A stretch of 64,000 nucleotides of DNA from Dyella_B sp035690825 (lineage in GTDB: Bacteria > Pseudomonadota > Gammaproteobacteria > Xanthomonadales > Rhodanobacteraceae), in contig NZ_JBQCHP010000013.1 in assembly GCF_051954575.1 (NCBI RefSeq), positions 41,529 through 105,528 on the forward strand, given 5' to 3'. The notes below the pieces were generated by a model. That model was not told the origin of the DNA and searched no databases. It was given only the letters and a program-made list of their open reading frames with translations. The position numbers were made by a program, and so were the translations under genes. Positions 36,974 through 45,080 of the stretch are shown here, in pieces (the stretch's first letter is position 1; the number at the start of each line of letters is the position of its first letter).

Positions 36974-37288
36974 CTGGCTTCCCCTTAAGGCTATGTCCCT
37001 TCGAGACCGCCGAAGCTACCCGTTTTTTTTGTCGGTGTCGATGGCGTTTTGCAGTGCTTTTTCCGGGCAAAGCACGCTTGTATACAAGGTGTTACATGAG
37101 GGGTGTTACAGGCATGAAGCACATGTGCGAGATCACTTGAAGAATGTTCATGCGAACGGACGATTTCAAGCTTCTCCAATTTGCATCGAACGTCAGGTTG
37201 CCGGAATGCATTCCCTCCCCTACGTGCAGTAGGGGAGGGTTAGGGTGGGGTGAAGCAATCTCGCGAAGCATTTCGACCATGCGTGACC
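36974..37288. other. Intergenic region upstream of the sugar transferase gene
   Basis: A 315-base gap. It should contain the promoter of the sugar transferase (minus strand) and includes a run of eight or nine T at about 37022-37031 and a repeat copy at 37213-37251. I see no credible gene in it; short open frames are present but lack ribosome sites. Confidence 0.6.
37213..37251. repeat. GC-rich palindromic repeat, family copy c (partial)
   Basis: Only the outer hairpin is present: CCCTCCCCTAC...GTAGGGGAGGG, followed by TTAGGGTGGGG, the reverse complement of the CCCCACCCTAA edge seen in copies a and d. It lies just downstream of the GMC oxidoreductase gene. Confidence 0.75.
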
Positions 37289-38974
37289 TTAAACTGCTTC
37301 CGAAAAGGCAGGCGCCGCATCGCGAAGCTGCATCTGAAGCTGATCGGCCAGCCGCAAAGCCAGCGCGACCACCGTAAAGGTGGGAAACGCCCAGCCCCCA
37401 GTTGGAAACACCGAGCTCCCGGCAACATGCAGGTTATCCACGCTATGCACGCGGCAGTGCCGATCGATCACGCCTTGCCGCGCATCATCCGCCATGCGCG
37501 TGGTGCCAAGATGATGCGCAGTGGTATGCACCTGGGCGACGGCGTGGTCGTCCTCGTTCAACCACGCAGCAGGCTGATACGTGCCGCCGCATGCACGGGC
37601 AAGCTCGGCGCCGAACAGCGCCGCCGCGGTGCGGTAGGTGCGCCGGTCGAGCGGCGTGAGGCGCCAGTCGACGCACACTTTCGGCAAGCCCAGCGGGTCG
37701 CGTTCCTGGGCCAGCGTGATGCGACTATCGGGATTGGGCGCCTGTTCGAAATAACCGATCAGCTCGATCCGGTTGCTGCGCACGGTGGGTTTTTTCTTGA
37801 GTTTCTGCAGCAGCGCCTTGACGATATCCGCCGAACCCAGGCCCACGCGCAGCGCCAACAGCGCCAGGTTGGTACTGCGTTCGCGCACGTCGTCATCGTT
37901 GGAAGGCGCATTTCGTAGCGCCGCGCAAAGGCGTGCTTCCAGCAGCGCGTTTTCGTCCTGCACGTTCGGCCGGAAGGCGGCGCGGAAATCACGCAGGGAG
38001 CGCAGGCCTTGCGGCACCGCTCCTTCCACTGCAAACGGATGGACGCGCCCATTCAAGATGCGCTGCGCCGCCTGGAATGCCGGCGACAAACCGATTTCCG
38101 GAAACGCCGGCGCCACGCCCTTGCCGAGGTTGCGATCGTAAGGACGCGTAAGCCGCTCCGGCGCATCGGTAATGACCGCGCCTATGCTGCCGCAGGGGTG
38201 GTCCATGAAATAGCGACCGACCAGATCGTGATCATTGCCCAGGCCATGCGGCATGACCGAGTTGGAAAGCAATAGCATTCGTGCGTTTTCGATACCGCCG
38301 CAGGCCAGCACGTAGTGTTGCGCCCGCACCTTGCCCTTGCGCCCGTCGATGGTGCCGATGCTTGCATGTTGAACCGCGCTGCCATTGGCCGAAGCGTGCA
38401 GTTGGAGCAGGTTGGCGTGCAGCAGCACGGTGATGTTCGGTGCGTTGTCCAATTGCTCGCGGTACGCCTTGCCGAACAGGATCGGGCTGCGCGCAAACAC
38501 CTGGTTGACCAGCTTGTCGGTATCGAAAGGAATGGGGTCGTGCGCGAGCGGCGCAAGAAACGACCCGTCGGCAAAATCGTGCGCGTCGAGCTGGCAATAC
38601 GCACGGGCCCGTTCGTAGTAGGGCTTAAGTTCCTTGTAGCTGATCGGCCAGCCGCTGTGCGGCACCCAATCGCGTTCGGCCAGGTCATGCTTGCCGAACG
38701 GGATGCAACCGCCCCCCCATAAATTGCAGCTGCCGCCGAATACGCGCATGCGCGAAGTACCGGCATCGAAGGGCAGGGTGCCGATCGACATGCCTTCGTA
38801 CAAGGCCTGGCTGCGCTCTTCGCCACTGGCGCCGCCGCCTTCGATCAGGCAGACGGTGATCGATGTGCCGATGAAATGCCGTGCGATCGCAATGCCGGCG
38901 GCGCCGGCGCCGATGATGCAAAGATCCGTGTCTATGACCGATGCGGCCGAACCGTCCTGGTAATCGATGATCAC
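37289..38974 (-). CDS. GMC family FAD-dependent oxidoreductase
   Basis: A 561-residue flavoprotein. The N terminus MIIDYQDG...TDLCIIGAGAAGIAIAR holds the FAD-binding GxGxxG. SRMRVFGGSCNLWGGGCIPF is the GMC signature region, and GCRVHSVDNLHVAGSSVFPTGG-type sequence near the C terminus (split here for length) marks the catalytic/FAD domain. It oxidises an alcohol, sugar or polyol; the substrate is unknown. A GTG at 38974 preceded by AGGGGG is favoured over a GTG at 39022, because GMC proteins of this type usually start close to MIID. The epimerase stop lies only 53 bases upstream, so the two are probably one transcript. Confidence 0.87.
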   Translation of the reverse strand: MIIDYQDGSAASVIDTDLCIIGAGAAGIAIARHFIGTSITVCLIEGGGASGEERSQALYEGMSIGTLPFDAGTSRMRVFGGSCNLWGGGCIPFGKHDLAERDWVPHSGWPISYKELKPYYERARAYCQLDAHDFADGSFLAPLAHDPIPFDTDKLVNQVFARSPILFGKAYREQLDNAPNITVLLHANLLQLHASANGSAVQHASIGTIDGRKGKVRAQHYVLACGGIENARMLLLSNSVMPHGLGNDHDLVGRYFMDHPCGSIGAVITDAPERLTRPYDRNLGKGVAPAFPEIGLSPAFQAAQRILNGRVHPFAVEGAVPQGLRSLRDFRAAFRPNVQDENALLEARLCAALRNAPSNDDDVRERSTNLALLALRVGLGSADIVKALLQKLKKKPTVRSNRIELIGYFEQAPNPDSRITLAQERDPLGLPKVCVDWRLTPLDRRTYRTAAALFGAELARACGGTYQPAAWLNEDDHAVAQVHTTAHHLGTTRMADDARQGVIDRHCRVHSVDNLHVAGSSVFPTGGWAFPTFTVVALALRLADQLQMQLRDAAPAFSEAV

Positions 38975-39027
38975 TTCGCCCCCTGATTGCTCATATTGGC
39001 GCGTGCATGTCGCAGCGAGCACATAAG

Positions 39028-40038
39028 TTACTCGCGATAGTAGTCCCTGTACCAGCTTACAAAGTTGGCGATGCCAGTGGCGACGGAAATTCTTGGCGCA
39101 TAGCCCACGGACTGTATCAGTTCTGTTACATCAGCTTCGGTATCGGGCACGTCGCCGGCCTGTAGCGGCAGCATGTCCATCTTCGCCTTGCGCCCCAGGC
39201 ACTGTTCGAGCACCTCGATGTAGCGCAGCAATTCCACCGGCTGCTCGTTGCCGATGTTGTACAGCCGATATGGCGCCACGCCACTGCTGGCCGGATCAGG
39301 CATGGCACCATTCCAGTCGGTGTTCTTGCCGGGAACCTTGTCCAGCGTGCGCACCACGCCTTCGACGATATCGTCGATATAGGTAAAACTGCGCTTGTGC
39401 TTGCCATGGTTGAAAACACGGATCGGTTCGCCGGCAAGCATGGCCTTGGTGAATAGGAACAGCGCCATGTCGGGTCGCCCCCACGGCCCGTACACGGTGA
39501 AAAAGCGCAGGCCGGTGCTGGGGATGCCATACAAATGCGCATAGCTGTGCGCCATCTGCTCGTTGGCTTTTTTGGTGGCGGCGTAGAGCGTGAGCGGATG
39601 CTCGGCGGATTGATGTTCTGAAAAGGGCATGGCGGTGTTTGCGCCATAAACCGAGCTTGTCGATGCGAAGACCAGATGTTCGATACCGTGGCGGCGGCAG
39701 CCTTCGAGAATGTGCAGAAAACCCGTGACGTTGCTGGAAACGTAGATGTGCGGATTTTCCGCAGCGTAGCGCACGCCTGCTTGCGCTGCCAGATGGATTA
39801 CGCGCTGCGGTGCATGCGTTGCAAAGGCCTGTTCCATGGCGGCGCGATCGGCAAGATCGGCATGCACGTGCGTGTAACGGGGGTGATCGGTGAATCGCGC
39901 CAGGCGCGCCTTTTTCAGCCTTACGTCGTAATAATCGTTGAGGTTGTCCAGGCCGATGACCTCATCGTCGCGCTCCAGCAGTTTGAGTGCGACATGCGAA
40001 CCGATAAAGCCGGCCGTGCCGGTGACTAGCACTTTCAT
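39028..40038 (-). CDS. UDP-glucuronate 4-epimerase-like NAD-dependent epimerase
   Basis: A 336-residue extended SDR. It begins MKVLVTGTAGFIGSHVA, with LDNLNDYYDVRLKKARL, HLAAQAGVRYA, ASTSSVYG and YAATKKANE (catalytic Tyr/Lys). LRFFTVYGPWGRPDMA and KRSFTYIDDIVEGVV are typical of UDP-glucuronate 4-epimerases of capsule loci (LpsL/CapI type). It makes UDP-galacturonate for the EPS, which fits the neighbouring UDP-sugar dehydrogenase. The ATG at 40038 has AAGGAA eight bases upstream. Confidence 0.92.
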   Translation of the reverse strand: MKVLVTGTAGFIGSHVALKLLERDDEVIGLDNLNDYYDVRLKKARLARFTDHPRYTHVHADLADRAAMEQAFATHAPQRVIHLAAQAGVRYAAENPHIYVSSNVTGFLHILEGCRRHGIEHLVFASTSSVYGANTAMPFSEHQSAEHPLTLYAATKKANEQMAHSYAHLYGIPSTGLRFFTVYGPWGRPDMALFLFTKAMLAGEPIRVFNHGKHKRSFTYIDDIVEGVVRTLDKVPGKNTDWNGAMPDPASSGVAPYRLYNIGNEQPVELLRYIEVLEQCLGRKAKMDMLPLQAGDVPDTEADVTELIQSVGYAPRISVATGIANFVSWYRDYYRE

Positions 40039-40085
40039 GGCGTGAATTCCTTTAGGCCGATAAGTTGGATGCTTGCCATGATTCA

Positions 40086-40518
40086 CTCCCTCCACTGCGT
40101 GGTAGAGCCTGCCCCGGACTTGATCCGGGGGGAGGGCTGGGGTGGGGTTGCCTGGGCTTTAGCATGCAGCCGCGTCCGCCGCTCGCTACGCTCGCACCCC
40201 ACCTTAAGGCAACACTGATCAAGTATCGCCGTCGTCATGATGTCTGGAAGGCTCGCAGGGTGCGCTGCGCGGCGCCGGGAAGACTGGCCGTCTTGCCAAG
40301 CCGCGCGGCGCAGCATGCGGGCCTTCCAGACATCACCCCCTCATTCAAATTCAACCTGTGGGGCCAGCCCTGTCTGTCCACATGCCGCAGGTACCCGTCT
40401 CGACAGACGGCCAGTCTGCCTTCGCCGACGGCCCTGTGGCCTGCGAACAGACAGGCCTGGTGACGACAGCGATACTTGATCAGTGGTGCCTTAACCCTCC
40501 CCTGCAAGCAGGGGAGGG
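40086..40518. repeat. GC-rich repeat, family copy d, interrupted by a MITE
   Basis: The left half (40086-40203) carries GGGCTGGGGTGGGGTTGCC, GGGCTTTAGC and CGCTCGCTACGCTCGCACCCCACC as in copy a, plus an extra CCCCGGACTTGATCCGGGG palindrome. The right half (about 40495-40518) is CCCTCCCCTGC/GCAGGGGAGGG. The intact copy reads CACCCTAACCCT across this join; here a 291-bp element has been inserted at that point. Confidence 0.82.
40204..40494. mobile_element. MITE-like element, copy 1
   Basis: A 291-bp element bounded by TTAA. It has 34-bp terminal inverted repeats (TTAAGGCAACACTGATCAAG... and its near-complement at the right end) with about two mismatches. Inside are two long imperfect stem-loops: one from GATGTCTGGAAGGC at 40239 to GCCTTCCAGACATC ending at 40334, and a second between CCTGTCTGT and ACAGACAGG. 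There is no coding capacity. TTAA at both edges, where the intact repeat has one CTAA, suggests a 4-base (or TA) target duplication. It is presumably mobilised in trans by a transposase elsewhere. Confidence 0.82.
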
Positions 40519-40563
40519 GACGTGTCCTCGCTCAAGTTAGTGCCTTCGCTATCAAGGGAGCTA

Positions 40564-41841
40564 CTAAAGCCTTCCATCCACCGCCTCGCGCGGCAGCACA
40601 TACTTCACGTCATAAACCACCGACGTCGGCTTGCCGAACGCACGGATGCCATCCGCCCCCATCGCAACGAATTCCCGATGTCCCACCGCAATGACCACAG
40701 CGTCATATTCGCCAGGCTTCGGCTGACTCACCGGCGTAATCGCGTATTCGTGCTCCGCTTCTCCAGCACTCACCCACGGATCGTGAATATCCACCTGCGC
40801 GTTGTAACTGCCAAGCGCCTTGAGAATATCCACCACGCGCGTGTTACGCAGGTCCGGGCAGTTTTCCTTGAACGCCAGGCCCAGCACGAGGATGCGCGCG
40901 TTCACCGGGTTGATGCCTTTGCGCACCATCAAGCGGATCACTTCGCTGGCCACGTAGGGGCCCATGCTGTCGTTGGTGCGTCGACCGGCCAGGATCACGT
41001 CCGGGTGGTGCCCGACTTCCTGCGCCTTGTGCGTGAGGTAATACGGATCGACGCTGATGCAATGGCCACCGACCAGGCCCGGGCGAAACGGCAGGAAATT
41101 CCATTTCGTGCCGGCCGCCTGCAGCACTTCGAGCGTGTCGATGCCCAGCTTGTTGAACAGGATCGCCAGGTCATTGACCAGCGCGATATTGAGATCGCGC
41201 TGCGTGTTCTCGATCACCTTGGCCGCCTCGGCCACTTTCAATGAACTGACTTTGTGCGTACCGGCGGTGATCACCGAGCCGTACAAGCTGTCGACAAAAT
41301 CCGCGGTTTCCGGCGTCGAGCCGGAGGTGACCTTGAGAATGCTGGTGACGCGATGCTGCTTGTCGCCGGGATTGATGCGTTCGGGACTGTAGCCGGCGAA
41401 GAAATCCCGGTTGTAGACCAGGCCCGATTCGCGTTCCAGGATCGGCACGCAGATCTCCTCGGTGCAGCCCGGATACACGGTCGATTCGTAAACCACCACA
41501 TCGCCTTTCGCCAATACCTTGCCCAGGGCTTCGCTCGCCTTGATCAAGGGCGTCAGGTCCGGGCGCTTGGCGCTGTCGATCGGCGTCGGCACGGTCACGA
41601 TGTATGTGTTGCGATCGGTCAGGTCAGCCAGCTCCGCGCTGAAACGCAAATGCGTGGACTCGGCCAGTTCGGCAGGGCTTACCTCCAGCGTATTGTCGTG
41701 GCCGGCGCGCAATTCGTCGATGCGTGCTTTCTTGATGTCGAAACCGATCGTGTCGTAATGCTTGCCAAACTCCACGGCCAGCGGCAGGCCGACATAGCCA
41801 AGTCCTATGATGGCGAGCCTGGTGTTTTCCAGCTTCCGCAT
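40564..41841 (-). CDS. tviB: TviB/WbpO-like UDP-sugar 6-dehydrogenase
   Basis: A 425-residue nucleotide-sugar dehydrogenase. NAD-binding motif LAIIGLGYVGLPLA at the N terminus; VPTPIDSAKRPDL; VYESTVYPGCTEE; SPERINPGD; and the catalytic cysteine at residue 261 in GGHCISVDPYY. The C-terminal domain has LGLAFKENCPDLRNTR. It oxidises a UDP-N-acetylhexosamine (or UDP-glucose) to the uronate, and the sequence is closest in style to Vi-antigen TviB. It would supply acidic sugars to the EPS. The MITE and repeat follow its stop directly. Confidence 0.92.
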   Translation of the reverse strand: MRKLENTRLAIIGLGYVGLPLAVEFGKHYDTIGFDIKKARIDELRAGHDNTLEVSPAELAESTHLRFSAELADLTDRNTYIVTVPTPIDSAKRPDLTPLIKASEALGKVLAKGDVVVYESTVYPGCTEEICVPILERESGLVYNRDFFAGYSPERINPGDKQHRVTSILKVTSGSTPETADFVDSLYGSVITAGTHKVSSLKVAEAAKVIENTQRDLNIALVNDLAILFNKLGIDTLEVLQAAGTKWNFLPFRPGLVGGHCISVDPYYLTHKAQEVGHHPDVILAGRRTNDSMGPYVASEVIRLMVRKGINPVNARILVLGLAFKENCPDLRNTRVVDILKALGSYNAQVDIHDPWVSAGEAEHEYAITPVSQPKPGEYDAVVIAVGHREFVAMGADGIRAFGKPTSVVYDVKYVLPREAVDGRL

Positions 41842-42136
41842 ACGTGTCCCCTTGATCGTTGGTACTTCCTGTCAGGCAGTGATCGGCCAGCCAATCCGCG
41901 CAGTTGACACCAGCGGCGGACCGTCTGCAACTGCGATGTTTGCCGCTGCCTGTTTTTTTATCTTAACCGCTTGATTTGGCGATTAGGGCGGGTAGCAGGA
42001 AAGCGAGCTTGCGTGTAACAGGATTGATACACCTTTTTCCGCCTCACGACATGCGTCGTGACCGCCTCACGGCGATGGGCTTGACCATCACCTCGACTGG
42101 TGCACACTGCGCACGGCACTCCGCGAGAAAACCTGT
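41842..42136. promoter_or_regulatory. Divergent intergenic region, tviB and map
   Basis: A 295-base gap between genes that point away from each other, so promoters for both must lie here. It includes a short AT-rich patch (TGTTTTTTTATCTTAA, about 41950) that could be part of a promoter. No defined operator was recognised. Confidence 0.4.
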
Positions 42137-42883
42137 ATGACCATCGAAACACAAGAAGATGTTGAAGCCCTGAAGCGGATCGGCAAGATCGTATCGCTGA
42201 CGCTGCAGACCATGCTCGATGCGGCGCGGCCAGGCATGACGACCCGCGAACTGGACCAGATTGGCGAACGACTACTCGCGAACTACGGTGCGCAGTCCGC
42301 GCCACGGCTGGCCTACAATTTTCCAGGGGCTACCTGCATCAGCATCAACGAGCAAGCCGCGCACGGTATTCCCGGCGACCGCGTCATTCGCGCGGGCGAC
42401 GTCCTGAACGTGGACGTTTCCGCCGAACTGGACGGCTATTTCGCCGATAACGGCGGGACGATCGTGGTGCCACCTAGCACGCCACAGAAGACCCGCCTGT
42501 GCCATGCCGCCAGAACGGCGTTGAACGAAGCGATGAAAGTGGCCAGGGCCGGCCAGCGGATCAGCGCCATCGGCGCCGCCATCGAACGAACCGCGAAAAC
42601 CTATGGATTCAGGGTCATCGAGAACCTGGGGAGCCACGGCGTGGGACGCTCGCTGCACGAGGAACCTGAGCACATACCCGGCTACTTCGATCCATCGGAC
42701 CCGCGCATCCTGCACGAAGGCATGGTCATCACCATCGAGCCGTTCCTGTCGACCAAGAGCCGTATCGTCGACGAAGCCGTGGACGGCTGGACGCTCGAAG
42801 GTGTGAAGGGAAATCTGTCTGCGCAGTATGAGCACACGATGATCATTACTCCAGGCGCGCCGATCGTTGTGACCGTCCATTGA
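42137..42883 (+). CDS. map: Type I methionine aminopeptidase
   Basis: A 248-residue metallopeptidase that removes N-terminal methionine from new proteins. Metal ligands can be placed: the two aspartates in LNVDVSAELDGYFADNGG (split motif), the histidine in GSHGVGRSLHEEP, the glutamate in VITIEPFL and the last glutamate in QYEHTMII. NEQAAHGIPGDRVI is typical of the family. It stands apart from rpsB/tsf, where the main map gene of gammaproteobacteria usually lies, so it is probably an accessory copy. Confidence 0.92.
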   Translation: MTIETQEDVEALKRIGKIVSLTLQTMLDAARPGMTTRELDQIGERLLANYGAQSAPRLAYNFPGATCISINEQAAHGIPGDRVIRAGDVLNVDVSAELDGYFADNGGTIVVPPSTPQKTRLCHAARTALNEAMKVARAGQRISAIGAAIERTAKTYGFRVIENLGSHGVGRSLHEEPEHIPGYFDPSDPRILHEGMVITIEPFLSTKSRIVDEAVDGWTLEGVKGNLSAQYEHTMIITPGAPIVVTVH

Positions 42884-42966
42884 TAGAAGGGAAGGGACCA
42901 TCCCGCGTGTAATGCAAAAGGCTGATCGCGCGTACTTCTTTGTTGAATGAACAAGGACATTGCTCT

Positions 42967-43653
42967 GTGACCGATGACCTCGATACGTCCGTGCACCATC
43001 AATTGGTAAGCGGCCTTCTGTCTGCGGGAAAGGTTCCGTCCAATTCGGCCTTGGCCGAGCGCATGGCGGTTTCCGTCGAGGTCATCGAAAACGCGCTACG
43101 CCGACTCGCCGATAACCATGGCCTGGTGCTCCATCCGCATGTCTGCGAACCCTGGGTCATCCATCCATTTTCCGTATCGCCCTCGGCCACCTGGGTCGAG
43201 GCGGGCGATCGTGGATGGTGGGCGCCTTGTATGTGGTGCGCGTGCGGCATCGCCACGCTCGCCGGCGGAGAGGCCACGATCCACACGCGGATCGGCGGTG
43301 AACGCGAGGATATCGACATCCATGTCGCGGGCGGTGACGTAGTGGAGAAGGATCTATGGGTGCACTTCGCCACACCGCCTCGTGCGGCCTGGGATAACGT
43401 CCATCATTTCTGTGCGAACGTGCTTTCCTTTCACCATCCCGACGATGTCCGGGCATGGAGCGAACGTCATGGCATTTCACAAGGAGCGGTCGTGCCCATC
43501 TTCCAGGTGATGGATTTGGGAAAAGAGTGGTACGCGCGCCATGCTGACCCGGACTGGCACAAGTGGTCGGTGCGCGAAGCAAGTACGATTTTCACGAAGG
43601 TGGGACTGGTAGGCGAATTTTGGGAGCTACCCGTCAGCGAGGGCGGCTTTTAA
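42967..43653 (+). CDS. MerB-like (alkylmercury lyase family) protein ending inside a MITE
   Basis: A 228-residue protein of the organomercurial-lyase family. An N-terminal winged-helix-like part (SNSALAERMAVSVEVIENALRRL) precedes a core with WWAPCMWCACGIATLAG and NVHHFCANVLSFHHPDD. These place both catalytic-type cysteines, but the residue equivalent to the MerB aspartate appears to be glycine. No mer regulator, transporter or MerA is nearby, so mercury resistance is doubtful. The GTG at 42967 has AAGGAC upstream. The stop codon (TAA, 43651-43653) is part of the terminal repeat of the adjacent MITE, so the last residues may be altered. Confidence 0.8.
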   Translation: MTDDLDTSVHHQLVSGLLSAGKVPSNSALAERMAVSVEVIENALRRLADNHGLVLHPHVCEPWVIHPFSVSPSATWVEAGDRGWWAPCMWCACGIATLAGGEATIHTRIGGEREDIDIHVAGGDVVEKDLWVHFATPPRAAWDNVHHFCANVLSFHHPDDVRAWSERHGISQGAVVPIFQVMDLGKEWYARHADPDWHKWSVREASTIFTKVGLVGEFWELPVSEGGF

Positions 43654-43938
43654 GGCAACACTGATCAAGTATCGCCGTCGTCACCAGGCCTGTCTGTTCG
43701 CAGGCCACAGGGCCGTCGACGAAGGCAGACTGGCGCATCGTCGAGACGGGTACCTGCGGCATGTGGACAGACAGGGCTGCCCCCCAGGTTGAATTTGAAT
43801 GAGGGGTGATGTCTGGAAGGCCCGCATGCTGCGCCGCGCGACTTGGCAAGACGGCCAGTCTTCCCGGCGCCACGCAGCGCACCCTGCGAGCCTTCCAGAC
43901 ATCATGACGACGGCGATACTTGGTCAGTGTTGCCTTAA
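43650..43938. mobile_element. MITE-like element, copy 2, inverted
   Basis: A 289-bp copy of the element at 40204, in the opposite orientation and highly similar along its whole length. TTAA is at both ends, and the 34-bp terminal repeats differ at one position. The same two internal stem-loops are present in reverse order. It sits on the 3' end of the MerB-like gene and supplies its stop. Open frames inside are by-products of the palindromes. Confidence 0.82.
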
Positions 43939-44107
43939 CCATGTCGCCGCAATGTGTGACGCGGCGTTCAATGTCGACGCGATGGCGGTATTCGATTGAC
44001 GGCGCGTGACGGTAATCGCCAATAATCCCAGGTCGACGCCATGCGAGCCGATGGGGCAATCGCATGGCGCCGACCTTGATTGGGGCGCGAAGACCCATCA
44101 CATGACC

Positions 44108-44977
44108 TCAGGCCGCGGTCGTGATTTCGCCGACAAAGCCGCGATAGGAATGCAACGGCCGGCCCAGCATCATGGTCAGGCGTTCGACATCGCCCGCTTC
44201 GGGAAGCATGCCGTCGCTGACGTAACGCTCGGCCATCAGGCGCATCTCATAAGCCATCCACTTCGGCATGAAGCTGGCCATGTTCTGCTCGAAGCCAGCG
44301 GGATCATCACCGCCATACACCACCGGACGTCCGAGCACATCCGACCAGATCCCCGCCACATCCGAACCCGTCAACGTGTCGGGACCGACCAGGTTGATCG
44401 TTTCAACCGGTAATGTGGCGGGGCCTTGATCGCGACGGATCAGTTCGATCGCTGCGACTTCGGCGATGTCGCGTGCATCGACCATCGCCACACCTTTGCT
44501 GCCGATCGGCATCGGATAGACGCCATGGTTGAGCACCACATCCTTGATCATGTGCTCGTTGTCGATGAAGTAGCTCGGGCGCAGGATGGTGGCGCTGAAG
44601 CCCATCTGTTCGAGCATCCGCTCGGCGCCGGACTTCACCGCGAAGTGCGGCACGTTCGCGAAGCGGTCGGCGTGGATCACCGATAGATAGACGACCCGCT
44701 CGACGCCCGCCTCGCGGGCAACGTTGAGGGTGATGATCGCCTGGGTGAATTCATCGCCGGTGACGGCATTGAGCAGGAACAAGGTGCGCACGCCATCGAA
44801 GGCGGCGCGCAGGGCGTCGATATCGAGCAGGTCGCCTTGGACCACCTCGACGCCGGCAGGGAATTGCGCTTTCGACGGGTCGCGGGTGAGCACGCGCACT
44901 GCGGCGCCGCGCTTGACGAGCTGGTCGACGACATGGCGGCCGACGCGGCCGGTGGCACCAGTAACGAGGATAGTCAT
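44108..44977 (-). CDS. NmrA-like NAD(P)-binding protein
   Basis: A 289-residue atypical SDR/NmrA family protein. The nucleotide-binding motif MTILVTGATGRVGRHV is at the N terminus, with RVLTRDPSKAQFP and VEVVQGDLLD following; the catalytic YxxxK is absent. Such proteins act as redox sensors or NADPH-quinone-type reductases. It is divergent from a LysR gene with 103 bases between the starts, suggesting that the LysR protein controls it. Confidence 0.88.
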   Translation of the reverse strand: MTILVTGATGRVGRHVVDQLVKRGAAVRVLTRDPSKAQFPAGVEVVQGDLLDIDALRAAFDGVRTLFLLNAVTGDEFTQAIITLNVAREAGVERVVYLSVIHADRFANVPHFAVKSGAERMLEQMGFSATILRPSYFIDNEHMIKDVVLNHGVYPMPIGSKGVAMVDARDIAEVAAIELIRRDQGPATLPVETINLVGPDTLTGSDVAGIWSDVLGRPVVYGGDDPAGFEQNMASFMPKWMAYEMRLMAERYVSDGMLPEAGDVERLTMMLGRPLHSYRGFVGEITTAA

Positions 44978-44989
44978 GACATTTACTCC

Positions 44990-45010
44990 GGGTGGGTTGA
45001 GAACACACCC
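44990..45010. promoter_or_regulatory. Candidate LysR operator (inverted repeat)
   Basis: GGGTGGGTT, spacer GAG, AACACACCC: a 9-bp inverted repeat with one mismatch, between the divergent NmrA-like and LysR genes. The spacing suits binding by a LysR-type dimer, but no classical T-N11-A box was confirmed. Confidence 0.5.
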
Positions 45011-45080
45011 GCCATGTTATTGATCCAAATTCTTACGCATAGCCGGTAAAATGGGACGCTTCGTCTCATGGGTGGAACAC

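Noticed and set aside
1..41841. Exosortase (XrtA) gene or PEP-CTERM substrate
   Set aside because: The locus has several exosortase-associated families, but no protein with exosortase transmembrane/catalytic motifs or a PEP-CTERM tail was found in the window.
43634..44101. Open frames spanning the MITE copies
   Set aside because: Similar peptides appear in both copies only because the palindromic element is repeated; no ribosome site or domain supports them.
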